Counted from the first letter of the stretch, positions 6,988 through 16,938 are shown. The stretch is 64,000 nt of DNA from Poriferisodalis sp965203655 (GCF_965203655.1 NZ_CBDBDD010000009.1:992001-1056000); one strand, 5' to 3'. Notes: generated by a model from the sequence alone, not told the origin. A program made the numbers and translations.

Positions 6988-8135
6988 GCCGGCAACCCCT
7001 CTAGACCCTTCGAGGCGACCGAGCGCAGGATCTCGATGGTTCCGCCCCGGATCGTGTTGCCCGGGAACGTCACCACGCACTGCGCCAGCAGCCGCTCGAA
7101 CAGCGATTCGGACTCCGGCGAGTATTCCTCGTCGATGAGCTGCACCAGCTTCTCGACGACCTCTTGCTCGTAGCGGGTCCCCATCTCCTTCACCAGCGCC
7201 GACTCCACCGACGGCGCCTCGCCCTCGTCGATCAGCCGCGCCACCGACAGCGACAGGTTCCTGATGCCCCACCAGCGAGCCGCCAGCTCGCCGAACAGGC
7301 CAGACACAGCATCTTCCATCGGCGTGCCGGCTGCCTCGCGCAGCAATTGTTCCACCGTCGAGAAGGGCGACAGCCAGCGGTCGGGGCCGCCGCGTTCATA
7401 CGCCATCTCGGTGGTGTTCTGGTGCCAGCCCATCCCCGGCTGGCCCACCACGTTGACGTCGGGCACGAACACGTCGTGGAACGTCACCTCGTTGAAGTGA
7501 TGGCTGCCGTCCAGGAACGGGATCGGGCTGATCTCGAGGCCCGGCGAGCGCAGATCGATCAGGAACTGCGACAGGCCCGCATGCTTGTTGCCATCCTCCA
7601 TCGGCGCGGTGCGCAGCAGGCAGATGAACCAGTCATTCATATGCGCGTTCGACGTCCAGATCTTGGTGCCGTTCACGACCCAACCGTCGTCGGAGCGCTC
7701 GGCCCGGGTCGACACCGAGGCCAGGTCTGAGCCGCTGTCGGGCTCGCTCATGCCGATCGAGAAGCCCAGCTCGCCCCGGCAGATCGGCGGCAAGAACCGC
7801 TCCCGCTGCTCGTCGGTGCCGAACTTCAGGATCACGTTGCCGGTCTGGCGGTCGGCCACCCAGTGGTGCCCCACCGGTGCGCCCCAGCGCAGCATCTCCT
7901 CCACCACGATGAAGCGCTGCACGGCGGTGCGGTCCGAGCCGCCCCAACGCGACGGCAGCGCCATGCCCACCCAGCCCCGGTCCGCCATCTTGGCCGAGAA
8001 TTCCCGGTCGTGATCGGCAGCCATGCCCAGGCATGGCTCGTGGGTGCCGGGCGGCAGCTCGGCCGCTAGGAACTCGCGAACCTCGGCTTGGAGGTCAAGC
8101 TCCGGACCGGTCAATTCGGTGGGCGTGAATCTCAT
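6984..8135 (-). CDS. acyl-CoA dehydrogenase family protein (likely catalytic partner)
   Basis: A 383-residue acyl-CoA dehydrogenase. The start ATG 8135 is fixed by a GGAGG about 8 nt upstream; an in-frame extension further 5' has no such site. Typical elements: ADRGWVGMALPSRWGGSD, FSIGMSEPDSGSDLASVSTRAE, GTKIWTSNAHMNDWFICLLRT, and FPGNTIRGGTIEILRSVASKGLEGLP at the C-terminus. The stop overlaps the start of the neighbouring 373-residue homologue by 4 nt, implying translational coupling and probably a mixed oligomer. Together with the hydratase, thioesterase and flavin monooxygenase it forms a catabolic acyl-CoA block of unknown substrate. Confidence 0.85.
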   Translation of the reverse strand: MRFTPTELTGPELDLQAEVREFLAAELPPGTHEPCLGMAADHDREFSAKMADRGWVGMALPSRWGGSDRTAVQRFIVVEEMLRWGAPVGHHWVADRQTGNVILKFGTDEQRERFLPPICRGELGFSIGMSEPDSGSDLASVSTRAERSDDGWVVNGTKIWTSNAHMNDWFICLLRTAPMEDGNKHAGLSQFLIDLRSPGLEISPIPFLDGSHHFNEVTFHDVFVPDVNVVGQPGMGWHQNTTEMAYERGGPDRWLSPFSTVEQLLREAAGTPMEDAVSGLFGELAARWWGIRNLSLSVARLIDEGEAPSVESALVKEMGTRYEQEVVEKLVQLIDEEYSPESESLFERLLAQCVVTFPGNTIRGGTIEILRSVASKGLEGLPA

Positions 8136-8163
8136 CGGCAGGCCTCCGCGGGAAGAAGTGTGA

Positions 8164-9789
8164 CTAAGCCAGGGCGAAGCCGCGGTAGTTGTCGGACGCC
8201 ACGTCTTCGCACACCTCGACATAGGGCGGGAAGCCCGGCAGCGGCATGAACACGCGCGTCTTGCCGGGGATGTTCGCCCCCAGGTACCACGAGTTGCACG
8301 TGGGATACAGCGTCAGGTCGGCCACGGCATTGACGTAGTCGACCCAGTAAGCCTCGGCATCGGGCTCGGGCTCGATGGTGGCGGTGCCGCGCTCGCGCAG
8401 TTCGACAAGGCAGCGCGAGATCCAGTCGACGTGCTGCTCGATGGACGGGATCATGTTGGTCAGCACCGATGGGCTGCCGGGCCCCGACACCGTGAACATG
8501 TTCGGGAAGCCCGCCACACCCAAGCCGAGATAGGTGCGCGGACCAGCGTCCCAGTGATCTGCCAGCCGCATACCGCCACGCCCGGTGATGTTCATGCGCA
8601 GCAGCGTTCCGGTCATCGCATCGAAACCGGTGGCGTACACGATGGCGTCGACCGGATACTCCCGGCCGTCGACGACCACGCCGGCCTGCGAGATGCGCTC
8701 GATGGGCGTGTCGGACACGTCCACCAGCTGCACGTGCGGCAGGTTGAACGTCTCGTAGTAGTTCGTGTCGAGGCAGGGACGCTTGCAGGCAATCGTGTTG
8801 TGCGGGGTGAGCTTGGCCGCGACATCGGGGTCATCGACGACCTCGCCGATCTTGTCGCGGACGAATTGGGCCACCCGGTCGTTCGACTCGGCGTCCAAGG
8901 CGATGTCGCTGTACGCCCGGTAGAAGGTGAAGCCGCCCACGTCCCACCGCTGCTGCATGCGGTCGTAGAACTCCGCCGCGTCTGCTTCCTTTGCGAGTTC
9001 TTCACCGTCGGGCAGCCGCTGCACCATCGCGGCGTTCTGCTCGAGCATCTTGGCCCGCATTTCGCGATAGTTGGACTTCCAGCGAGCCTGCTCGCCAGGG
9101 TCGAGCGGCTCGTTGCGCGCCGGGACCGAGTAGTTCGGCGTGCGCTGGAACACCGTCAGCTCCTGGCATTCCGCGGCAATGACCGGGATGGCCTGCACCG
9201 CCGACGAGCCGGTGCCGATGACGCCCACCGACAGGCCGCTGAAGTCGACGCCTTCGTGCGGCCAATTGCCGGTGTGGTACGTGGGCCCGGCAAAGGTCTC
9301 TGCGCCCTCGAAGTTGGGCATGTTCGTGGTCGACAGGCAGCCGGTGGCCATCACCACGAAGCGCGCCCGGTAGAGGCCCCGATCGGTCTGCAGATGCCAG
9401 TGGCGGGCATCGTCGTCCCAGTCGACGCGCTCGACCGTGGTCTCGAAGTGGATGTCGCGCCGCAGGTCGTACCGGTCGGCTACGTGGTTGGCATACCGGA
9501 GGATCTCGGGTTGGCCGGAGTACCGCTCCGACCATTCCCACTCCTGTTCGAGCTCGGGGTCGAACGAGTAGGAGTACTGCATCGACTCGACATCGCACCG
9601 GGCGCCTGGGTAGCGGTTCCAGTACCAGGTGCCGCCCACGCCGTCGGCTCGTTCAACGACGGCCACGTCGAAGCCGAGCCCGCGCAGCTTGTGCAGCGAG
9701 TACATCCCGGCGAAGCCGGCACCCACGACGACGACGTCATGGACCATTGGCGCGTTGCCGTTCGAACTGACCCCGTCGGTGCCGCTCAT
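8164..9789 (-). CDS. Baeyer-Villiger-type flavin monooxygenase
   Basis: A 541-residue FAD/NADPH monooxygenase. Features in order: FAD-binding VVVVGAGFAGMYSLHKLRG, the GTWYWNRYPGARCDVES segment, the Baeyer-Villiger fingerprint FAGPTYHTGNWP (F-x-G-x3-H-T-x2-W-P), the second Rossmann motif GVIGTGSSAVQAIP, and the terminal VYATGFDAMTG. The family inserts oxygen next to a ketone (cyclic or linear) using NADPH and O2. ATG 9789 is preceded by TAGTCT at a spacing of 8 nt, in keeping with a leaderless start. It lies 28 nt upstream of the acyl-CoA dehydrogenase genes, so a route ketone to ester or lactone to acyl-CoA is plausible but inferred. Confidence 0.88.
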   Translation of the reverse strand: MSGTDGVSSNGNAPMVHDVVVVGAGFAGMYSLHKLRGLGFDVAVVERADGVGGTWYWNRYPGARCDVESMQYSYSFDPELEQEWEWSERYSGQPEILRYANHVADRYDLRRDIHFETTVERVDWDDDARHWHLQTDRGLYRARFVVMATGCLSTTNMPNFEGAETFAGPTYHTGNWPHEGVDFSGLSVGVIGTGSSAVQAIPVIAAECQELTVFQRTPNYSVPARNEPLDPGEQARWKSNYREMRAKMLEQNAAMVQRLPDGEELAKEADAAEFYDRMQQRWDVGGFTFYRAYSDIALDAESNDRVAQFVRDKIGEVVDDPDVAAKLTPHNTIACKRPCLDTNYYETFNLPHVQLVDVSDTPIERISQAGVVVDGREYPVDAIVYATGFDAMTGTLLRMNITGRGGMRLADHWDAGPRTYLGLGVAGFPNMFTVSGPGSPSVLTNMIPSIEQHVDWISRCLVELRERGTATIEPEPDAEAYWVDYVNAVADLTLYPTCNSWYLGANIPGKTRVFMPLPGFPPYVEVCEDVASDNYRGFALA

Positions 9790-9797
9790 CGCCGCAG

Positions 9798-9803
9798 AGA
9801 CTA
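9798..9803 (-). promoter_or_regulatory. -10 element TAGTCT, leaderless start for the BVMO gene
   Basis: Minus-strand TAnnnT hexamer, 8 nt before ATG 9789. Confidence 0.4.
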
Positions 9804-10007
9804 CCGACGACGCGAACGCCGAGCCGGGTCCGGAGCGGCCCGCGAGCAAGGCGGGCGAGCGGGTGTCGCAGGGCGAAGCCGCGGCGCGCGCAGCCGGTGA
9901 GCACTGCGGACGACAGCGGACAGCAATGACCGGCGCGACGGGGGATCACCCACACCGCCTCCGCGCGAGCGCGGCCGGTGGCGGTCTGCTGTGGCACGCT
10001 CCACAGC

Positions 10008-11528
10008 ATGAGCGAGCTCTGCGACCTCGATGCCACGCATGCGCGAGCGCTGCTGAGCGCGGGCGAGATCTCTGCGCGCGAATTGCTGGAGTCGTGCCTG
10101 CAACGGGCCGATGCCACCGACGGGGCGGTCAACGCCCTCGTCGTTCGCGGCGATGACGCAGCTCGTCGCCAGGCCCTGGCGATCGACGATGCCTGCGCAC
10201 GGGGGGAGCCTCTCGGCCCGCTGGCGGGTCTGCCGGTGGCGATCAAGGACATCCAGGCCACGGCCGGGCTCACCACCACCTACGGCGCCGTGCCGTTCGC
10301 CGGCAACGTTCCCGAAGCCGACGACGGCATTGTGGCGCGCGTCAGGGCGGCCGGGGCGGTCATCACCGGCAAGACCAACACGCCCGAGCTGAGCATCGGC
10401 GCCAACACCGTCAACCGGCTCTTCGGTGCCACCGGCAACCCCTTCGATCCGTCGCTGACCTGCGGCGGCAGCTCCGGCGGCTCAGCCGTCGCGCTGGCAT
10501 GCGGGATGGCGCCGTTGGCCACGGGGTCGGACCACGGCGGCAGCCTGCGCATCCCGGCCTCGTACTGCGGTGTGGTCGCCCACCGCTCCACACCTGGCAC
10601 CGTGGCTCACGACGAGCGCACGATCGGCCGCACCAACTACAGCGTGTCGGGACCGATGGCCCGCACCGTCGCCGACGCGGCGCTGCTGCTGTCAGTGATC
10701 GCGGGCCGCGATCGCGACGCCCGGCGCGACCCCATGGCGTTCCCGCTCGATGCCGCGGCATTTGCCGATCTTCCGGCGGTCGATACGGCATCGCTGCGGG
10801 TCGGCGTAAGTGCCGACCTCGGCGGGCTGCTGGTCTCCGGAGCCGTACGGACTGTGTTTGCTGACCGCGTCGAACGGCTCGCCGGGATCGTGGGCTCAAT
10901 CGACGAGGCCGACATCGATCTCAGCGATGCGCTCGACGTCGACTGGCAGCTCCGGTCGGACATCTTCGCCACCAACTACCACCGCAGCATCCACAAGTTC
11001 GACCCCGAGGCCGCCGGGCCCGATGGCGGCTTCAACCCGAACATCCGCGCCACCTACGACGAAGCGCTGAGCACCACGGTGCTCGACATCGCCAAGGCGC
11101 GGCGGCGCCAGGTGGAGCTGTTCCGCGCCACCGACGCGCTGTTCGATACATACGACGTGCTGATCTGCCCGGGAGTGAGCGTGCCGCCGTTCGACTGGCA
11201 CCAGCTGTATCCCGCCGAGATCGACGGCCAGCCCGTTCGCAACTACATGGCGTGGCTGGGGCTGTCGGCTGCCCTCACGGTGGTGGGCCACCCCACCACG
11301 GCGCTGCCGTGCGGCCTCGACGGCCAGGGCACACCGTTCGGCCTGCAGATCGTCGGCCCGAGCTACAGCGACCGGCGATTGCTGGGCATTGCTGCAGCGC
11401 TGGAAGCGGCATTCGCCGACGATCCGGTGACTGCACGACCGGTGCCCGACGTGGACTGGTTGGGGTCTGTGGAGACTGCCTGCCGGACCGAAGGCCGGCT
11501 GGTGCACGCCGCTGCTCCGCCCCGGTGA
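10008..11528 (+). CDS. amidase signature family hydrolase
   Basis: A 506-residue amidase. The Ser-cisSer-Lys triad is visible: Lys in GLPVAIKDIQATAG, the cis-Ser and nucleophile Ser in TCGGSSGGSAVALACGM. It hydrolyses a C-N amide bond; the substrate cannot be told from sequence. ATG 10008 (MSELCDLDATHARALL) matches the usual beginning of the family. It is divergent from the flavin monooxygenase, with 218 nt between the starts in which nothing further is recognised, and convergent with the HyuA-like gene. Confidence 0.88.
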   Translation: MSELCDLDATHARALLSAGEISARELLESCLQRADATDGAVNALVVRGDDAARRQALAIDDACARGEPLGPLAGLPVAIKDIQATAGLTTTYGAVPFAGNVPEADDGIVARVRAAGAVITGKTNTPELSIGANTVNRLFGATGNPFDPSLTCGGSSGGSAVALACGMAPLATGSDHGGSLRIPASYCGVVAHRSTPGTVAHDERTIGRTNYSVSGPMARTVADAALLLSVIAGRDRDARRDPMAFPLDAAAFADLPAVDTASLRVGVSADLGGLLVSGAVRTVFADRVERLAGIVGSIDEADIDLSDALDVDWQLRSDIFATNYHRSIHKFDPEAAGPDGGFNPNIRATYDEALSTTVLDIAKARRRQVELFRATDALFDTYDVLICPGVSVPPFDWHQLYPAEIDGQPVRNYMAWLGLSAALTVVGHPTTALPCGLDGQGTPFGLQIVGPSYSDRRLLGIAAALEAAFADDPVTARPVPDVDWLGSVETACRTEGRLVHAAAPPR

Positions 11529-11622
11529 ACGGCAGAGCTGGACAGCGACATCGCAGCCGGGGCGGACCGTGTGCGCCGACCGGGCTTGGGGCAGCCGGTG
11601 CTGCGACGGGCAGCTTCGCCGC

Positions 11623-14004
11623 TCAGCGCGCGCTGTCGGGTCTGCCGGTGGCGGTGACGCGCAGCGTCGCTTCCACGAAGAGTTCGCGGCCGTTGCTCGG
11701 CGCTGTGCGCGTCGTCCAGTCGACCGTGATGGCGGCGTCGCCGGCACCTGCAGCGGCAGCCTCCGCTCGGGCGGCCGCTGCCGCTTGGGCGGTTGCCCAC
11801 TCGCGGGCTTCGTCGAGGCTGTGCCAGACCGGAGGGTCGTCGCCCCAGTGGGCCCGGTAGCTGCCGCGGCGTGGCGCGGTCACCGTGACCTGCTTGGTGA
11901 TCCTCACGCGGGCGACCGCAGCGCCGACCGCGTTCGCCACTTCGGCATGGGCCGGAACGATTGCCTCGGTGCCGAGCAGTGCGCCGACGAGCGGGGCGTA
12001 GGTGGGAGCCGGAGCGCCGATGGCAACGATGGGAACCCCGACACCGGCATCGACCCGGGCGAGCGGAGCGCGATCGGGCGGAGTCGCGGCGGCATCCTCC
12101 GCGATCGGCACGCTTGCTGACCCGCTGGATTCGAGCAAACCCCACAGCGGGTTGGCTCGGCGTTCGCCGTGGGTGTCGCCGGGCTCATCGGCGACGGCTC
12201 GTTCCAGTTCCCGATGCCGACGGTCGAGGGCGGTCTGTGCGAGCTGCCGCCTGGTTTCGCCCGGGGCTATTCCGTCTGCACCGAGCGCGACGCTGAGCAG
12301 TGCTTCGGTGGCGCTGCGCAGCGCGATGTTCATGACCTGGCGGCTGAGATCGGCGGCATCGCTGCCGACGTCGACGCCGTAGCGATCGCGCTGGCGGCTG
12401 AACAGTTCGGCACCGGCCCGGGCAGCCGCTGCATCCCACGGTGCTTTCTGCTCTTGCTCCCCGTCTCGATTCGATACGGGTTCACGGGCCGCTCGGGCCC
12501 CGGCTTCGGCGTCGATCAAGCCGAGCACCACGCAGGCGTCGGTCGGTGTCAGTGCAGCTCGTCGCACGTGGCCACCGCGTTCGAGTCGCTCAAGGGCGCC
12601 GCGCCAGCGGGCCGACCGCTTGAGGTGCTCCAGCGGAAGCGCACCGCCGGCGCCGTCGACCAGTCGCATGATCTCGCTGTCGAGGTTGTTCTGGCCCGTG
12701 GGGCCGCTGAGGTGCCCGGCCGATGCACCGGATGCAGTTTGCAGCAGCACCTGGCCGAACTCGGCGAGCGGCCGCTCGGTTTCGAGCTGGCGTCGCAGCA
12801 TCGGCAGGACGACGTCGGGATGCCGCTGGGCAGCGACGCACAGCGGCACCACCCTGCGCGGTCCGACAGCCAGCTCGCCGCGACTCCCGTTGACCGGGAT
12901 CCGGATCTCGCTGTCGCCGCCGAGGCCCACCGTCACGGTGGGCAGTGCGGTGACCATCGTGGCGTGATCGCCCACGGTGGCGGTGTCAGCTTCATCGCTG
13001 CCGTCGGCTGCTATGGCGGCGCCGTCGCGAATCGCTGCGATGTCGGTGGTGGTGCCGCCGATGTCAACCACGAGAGCGCCGGTGTCGAGCGTGTCGTGCC
13101 CCGTCGTTGAGGATCTCGCGAGGTGGCGGGCACCGATGACGCTGGCTGCGGGACCCGACAGCACGGTCTCGATCGGTCGTTGCGTCACGAAGTCTGCCGA
13201 GACGAGGGAGCCGTCTCCCCTCACCACCATGAGGCGGGCGTCGAGCTGGAGCGATTCCATTGCCGCCCGGATCGCCCCGGTGAAGCGGGCGGTGATCGAG
13301 ATGAGCTGTGCGTTGAGCAGCGTCGTCACTGCCCGCCGGGGGCCGCCGAGCCGTGGTGACAGCTCGTGGCTGCAGGTCACCGGCTTGCCGGTGCGGTCGC
13401 GGATGGCATCGCGGGCCTGCAGCTCGTGGGCGGCATTGCGGACGCTGAACTGCGCCGCAACGGCGTACGCCTCGACCGACGCGTCGATGCGGTCGAGCTC
13501 ACGGGCGAGCTCGCCGAGATCGAGCGGGTCGCGTTCGTCGCCGTGAGCGCCGTGACCACCGCCGACCACCACGACCGGCGCCGACGCGAGGCTGCCGGTC
13601 AGCCGATCACGGTCGTCCTCGCTGGCTCGCGTGCCCGGCCTATCGCCGGTGCCAGCACGCAGCCCGACGCGGACCAGCGTCTCCGATTCGAAACCGATGG
13701 CAATGAGCGCAGCAGGTCTCCCTGCGCCCTCGACGAGCGCGTTGGTGGCCAGCGTCGTGGAGACCGCCACGAGCCCGATGTCGGCAGCGCTGACGGTGCT
13801 GTCCGAAGCGCTGCGACCGCCAGCCAGCACGCTCGTCATCGCCTCGACCACGCAGCCGTAGAGATCTTCGTGCCGTGTCGGCGTCTTGGCCGCCGACATG
13901 ACCTGGTCGGTGGCGTGGTCGTACACGACGGCATCGGTGAACGTGCCGCCGGTGTCAATGCCTAGACAGAAGCGGCCTGGCGGCGTCCGGAGCGGCGCTG
14001 TCAC
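11623..14004 (-). CDS. hydantoinase/oxoprolinase family protein (HyuA-like)
   Basis: A 793-residue protein with the ATP-binding opening FCLGIDTGGTFTDAVVYD, the middle GALVVDIGGTTTDIAAIRDG, and a C-terminal ASKHA-type segment VPIVAIGAPAPTYAPL. The family uses ATP to open cyclic imides, hydantoins or 5-oxoproline, or carboxylates ketones. The usual HyuB partner is not adjacent. GTG 14004 is preferred: the earlier in-frame region has no start context and overlaps the rhodanese leader; CACACT lies 7 nt before it. The last ~150 residues hold an Ala-rich helix and an unusual tail. It sits among other amide-cleaving enzymes (amidase, dimethylformamidase-like), which suggests a shared nitrogen-compound theme. 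Confidence 0.82.
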   Translation of the reverse strand: MTAPLRTPPGRFCLGIDTGGTFTDAVVYDHATDQVMSAAKTPTRHEDLYGCVVEAMTSVLAGGRSASDSTVSAADIGLVAVSTTLATNALVEGAGRPAALIAIGFESETLVRVGLRAGTGDRPGTRASEDDRDRLTGSLASAPVVVVGGGHGAHGDERDPLDLGELARELDRIDASVEAYAVAAQFSVRNAAHELQARDAIRDRTGKPVTCSHELSPRLGGPRRAVTTLLNAQLISITARFTGAIRAAMESLQLDARLMVVRGDGSLVSADFVTQRPIETVLSGPAASVIGARHLARSSTTGHDTLDTGALVVDIGGTTTDIAAIRDGAAIAADGSDEADTATVGDHATMVTALPTVTVGLGGDSEIRIPVNGSRGELAVGPRRVVPLCVAAQRHPDVVLPMLRRQLETERPLAEFGQVLLQTASGASAGHLSGPTGQNNLDSEIMRLVDGAGGALPLEHLKRSARWRGALERLERGGHVRRAALTPTDACVVLGLIDAEAGARAAREPVSNRDGEQEQKAPWDAAAARAGAELFSRQRDRYGVDVGSDAADLSRQVMNIALRSATEALLSVALGADGIAPGETRRQLAQTALDRRHRELERAVADEPGDTHGERRANPLWGLLESSGSASVPIAEDAAATPPDRAPLARVDAGVGVPIVAIGAPAPTYAPLVGALLGTEAIVPAHAEVANAVGAAVARVRITKQVTVTAPRRGSYRAHWGDDPPVWHSLDEAREWATAQAAAAARAEAAAAGAGDAAITVDWTTRTAPSNGRELFVEATLRVTATGRPDSAR

Positions 14005-14169
14005 CGCTGCAAGTGTGCCAGCGTTCGTCCTCTCCAAGTGCAGAGCAGGGCATCGAGTGGACTCAGGCGCTCGCGTCGGTGAGACTGCACGATGGCGTCC
14101 CGCTGCGTTCGTTGCGAAGCGGCGGCGGCTGCCCAACGAGCACAGTCGCAGCGCCACGAGGAGGAACCG

Positions 14170-14577
14170 ATGGGCGTCAAGTCAGTCAACGAGATGGTCG
14201 CCGAGGCCAAGACCCGTATCGACAACATCTCGCCGGCGGAGGCGCACCGTCGTGTCACCGAAGAGGGAGCGCTGATCGTGGACATTCGTGACGTGCGCGA
14301 GCTCCAGCGAGACGGCGCCATCCCCGGCTCGATGCACACGCCCCGGGGCATGCTCGAGTTCTGGGTCTCACCCGACTCGCCCTACAGCAAGCAGGAGTTC
14401 TTGGAGGACCGGGAGTTCATCCTGTGCTGTGCGGGCGGCGCACGCTCGGCGCTGTCTGCCGACACCATGCAGGACATGGGCGTCGGGAAGGTCAGCCATG
14501 TCGAGACCGGCTTCGGCGGTTGGCGGGCCGACGGCATGCCGGTGACCGACTACGACACGTTCAGGTCTCAGCGCTGA
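14170..14577 (+). CDS. rhodanese-like sulfurtransferase domain protein
   Basis: A 135-residue single rhodanese domain. ALIVDIRDVRELQRDGAIPGSMHTPRGMLEFW is the typical first half and CCAGGARSALSADTMQDMG holds the active loop (second Cys as the persulfide carrier, C-x4-R). The domain ends with GFGGWRADGMPV. ATG 14170 is set by a GAGGAGG 5 nt before it. It is likely cytoplasmic. Its place just upstream of the dimethylformamidase-like gene (45 nt gap) suggests the same transcript, but the physiological sulfur acceptor is unknown. Confidence 0.88.
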   Translation: MGVKSVNEMVAEAKTRIDNISPAEAHRRVTEEGALIVDIRDVRELQRDGAIPGSMHTPRGMLEFWVSPDSPYSKQEFLEDREFILCCAGGARSALSADTMQDMGVGKVSHVETGFGGWRADGMPVTDYDTFRSQR

Positions 14578-14622
14578 GCTCTGCACGCAGCCGAGCCTGC
14601 TGAGCAACTTCGAAACAACCTC

Positions 14623-16917
14623 ATGACACAGTCACCCGCGCCTGACATGCACGCGCCCGACACTTCCGATACCGATCCTCCCAAGCAGATCACCGGGTAT
14701 TGCGAGCCGTGGACGCTGCGTGCGGGCGAGTCGATCCGGCTGATGGCCTCATCGCACCAGCCCGGACCGGCCGACGTCGACGTCACAAGGATCGTCTGCG
14801 GCGACCCGACCCGCTACGGACCCGGTTTCGACGAGCGACCGACCCCCGCGGCCGGTGGATGGTCGGTGACCCTCGACGAGCAGCCGCTCACACCGGGCTC
14901 GTATGGCGTCGCTGCGGTTGACGGCATGCCCAGCGCGCGCCGACTCGGCCTCCGGGTCTGGCTGATGCCCACCCTGCCGGATCGGCCGGCGCGCATTGCG
15001 ACGCTGTGCGCGCACGCGGCGGGCACGCCGCCGGACTCAGCGGCAATCGAGGCACTGCGTGTGGACCTCTCCGGCGGACGCGCCGTCGTGTCGGCGCGGG
15101 TGTTCGGCGATCAAGTCGAAGTGGTGGCCGACGAGCTGCCGCTGACCCGCAACCGGTGGTACCTGATCGACGCCGAACTGGACCTCGATGCCGGAACCCT
15201 GAGCACAGCAGTCACCACGGCGGTGTCCGACTCGCCGGGGCGCGATGCGGTGGAGGGAAGCCGGCTGAGCGACCTGACGGTCTCGAAGCTGGCGGCGGAA
15301 CTGGCCGGGGCGGCACATGGCGACATCTCGCGGAGCGGCGTCGGTGCCATGGCGAGCGTGGCGACGCCGGTCGACGCGGTTGCCCTCACTCTGACCGATC
15401 TGTGGCTCGCGGCGGGACCCGGAGGCGAGCGTTTCGACGGACGGCTGGCGCGACCGACGCTCCGCACCGGCGACGCCACCGTGTCGTGGGATCTGGCCGC
15501 CGACATGACCGGACGGACGGTGCCCGCCGACGATCCAGCCTGCGGGCCGATCGTTTTGCATCAATTGCCCACACGAGCGGTCACCGGACCCACATGGGAC
15601 GGCACGGCACACCGGTGGACCGACAATCCGTCGCACTTCGACGCCGTCCATTTCCATCACGACGATCTGTACGACGCCGGGTGGGAGACCACGGTTGAGG
15701 CGACGTTGCCGGAGGACCTGCCGAGCGGGATCTACGCCTTCCGGGTGCGTGGCGATGCGGGCAAGGACCGCGTGCCGTTCTTCGTGCGTCCGGCGCGCGG
15801 CGCACGCACGGCCGATGTCGCATTGCTGATGCCGACCGCCACGTATATGGCCTACGCCAATCACCGGATGCTGTTCGAAGGCGCCGATTTCATCCCGACC
15901 AAGGCTCGCCTGCGTCCCGAGCATGCGTACATCCGGGACCACCCTGAGATCGGCCTCAGCCACTACGAGAAGCACCCGGACCGCAGCGGCGTCATGTTCA
16001 GCTCGCGCCGCCGGCCCGTGCTGAATCTGCGCCCCGGCGCCGACGGCTGGAACTTCACGCCCGACACCGATATCAACGCTTTCCTGGCGCATCTCGAAAT
16101 CGGCCACGACATCGTCACCGACGAGGACCTGCATGTCGAGGGTGTCGACGCCATCGCGCCGTACCGCGTGCTGGTGACCGGCAGCCACCCCGAGTACTGG
16201 TCGACCGCCATGCTGGACGCACTGGCCGACTGGCAGCGCAACGGCGGGCGGCTCATGTACCTGGGCGGCAACGGCTTCTACTGGAGGGTGGCCTTCAGCG
16301 ATGACTGGCCAGGTGCCATGGAACTGCGCCGGGCCGAGGACGGCGTGCGCAACTGGCAGACCGGGCCGGGGGAGAGCTATCACGCCTGGGGCGGCGAGTA
16401 CGGCGGGATGTGGCGGCGCCAGGGGCGGGCGCCCAACGAGATCTGCGGCATCGGCTTCGCCGCGCAGGGATTCGACAAGGCCACGTACTTCGTCCGCGAT
16501 CCCGCGGTGGACGGCTCGAGGGCAGCGTGGATCCTCGAAGGTGTGCCCGGCGAGCGCATCGGCACCTCGGGGCTCGGCGGCGGTGCCGCCGGCCAGGAGC
16601 TGGATCGCTACGACGTGCGACTGGGATCGCCCGAACACGCCGTGATGCTGGCCTCGGCGACCACGTTCGGGCCCGGCATGCTGCGCACCAAGGAAGAGTT
16701 CGAAGGCTCGGTGGACTTCCCGACGCCCGATCCCATGGTGCGCGCCGACATGGTGTTCTACGAAACACCCAACGGCGGGGCGGTGTTCTCGGTGGGTTCG
16801 ATCTCGTGGTTCGGTGCGCTGGCCCGCGACGGCTACGACAACGACGTCGCACGCATCACGGCCAACGTGGTGCGACGCTTCGCCGATCCTGAGCCCTTCC
16901 CGCCGCCAGCTGCGTAG
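14623..16917 (+). CDS. N,N-dimethylformamidase beta subunit-like protein
   Basis: A 764-residue protein resembling the large subunit of N,N-dimethylformamidase. The N-terminal half has a jelly-roll/LamG-like region (about residues 130-260); the C-terminal half carries VALLMPTATYMAYANHRM, ALVTGSHPEYWSTAMLDAL-type and LMYLGGNGFYWRV segments. The family enzyme uses a mononuclear iron held by Tyr and Glu side chains; Tyr/Glu candidates occur in TYMAYANH and HPEYW but I cannot assign ligands. No small (alpha) subunit is seen nearby. Many homologues are uncharacterised, so amide hydrolysis is likely and the substrate open. Confidence 0.75.
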   Translation: MTQSPAPDMHAPDTSDTDPPKQITGYCEPWTLRAGESIRLMASSHQPGPADVDVTRIVCGDPTRYGPGFDERPTPAAGGWSVTLDEQPLTPGSYGVAAVDGMPSARRLGLRVWLMPTLPDRPARIATLCAHAAGTPPDSAAIEALRVDLSGGRAVVSARVFGDQVEVVADELPLTRNRWYLIDAELDLDAGTLSTAVTTAVSDSPGRDAVEGSRLSDLTVSKLAAELAGAAHGDISRSGVGAMASVATPVDAVALTLTDLWLAAGPGGERFDGRLARPTLRTGDATVSWDLAADMTGRTVPADDPACGPIVLHQLPTRAVTGPTWDGTAHRWTDNPSHFDAVHFHHDDLYDAGWETTVEATLPEDLPSGIYAFRVRGDAGKDRVPFFVRPARGARTADVALLMPTATYMAYANHRMLFEGADFIPTKARLRPEHAYIRDHPEIGLSHYEKHPDRSGVMFSSRRRPVLNLRPGADGWNFTPDTDINAFLAHLEIGHDIVTDEDLHVEGVDAIAPYRVLVTGSHPEYWSTAMLDALADWQRNGGRLMYLGGNGFYWRVAFSDDWPGAMELRRAEDGVRNWQTGPGESYHAWGGEYGGMWRRQGRAPNEICGIGFAAQGFDKATYFVRDPAVDGSRAAWILEGVPGERIGTSGLGGGAAGQELDRYDVRLGSPEHAVMLASATTFGPGMLRTKEEFEGSVDFPTPDPMVRADMVFYETPNGGAVFSVGSISWFGALARDGYDNDVARITANVVRRFADPEPFPPPAA

Positions 16918-16938
16918 GCGGCTGCACGAGGCGGGCGG

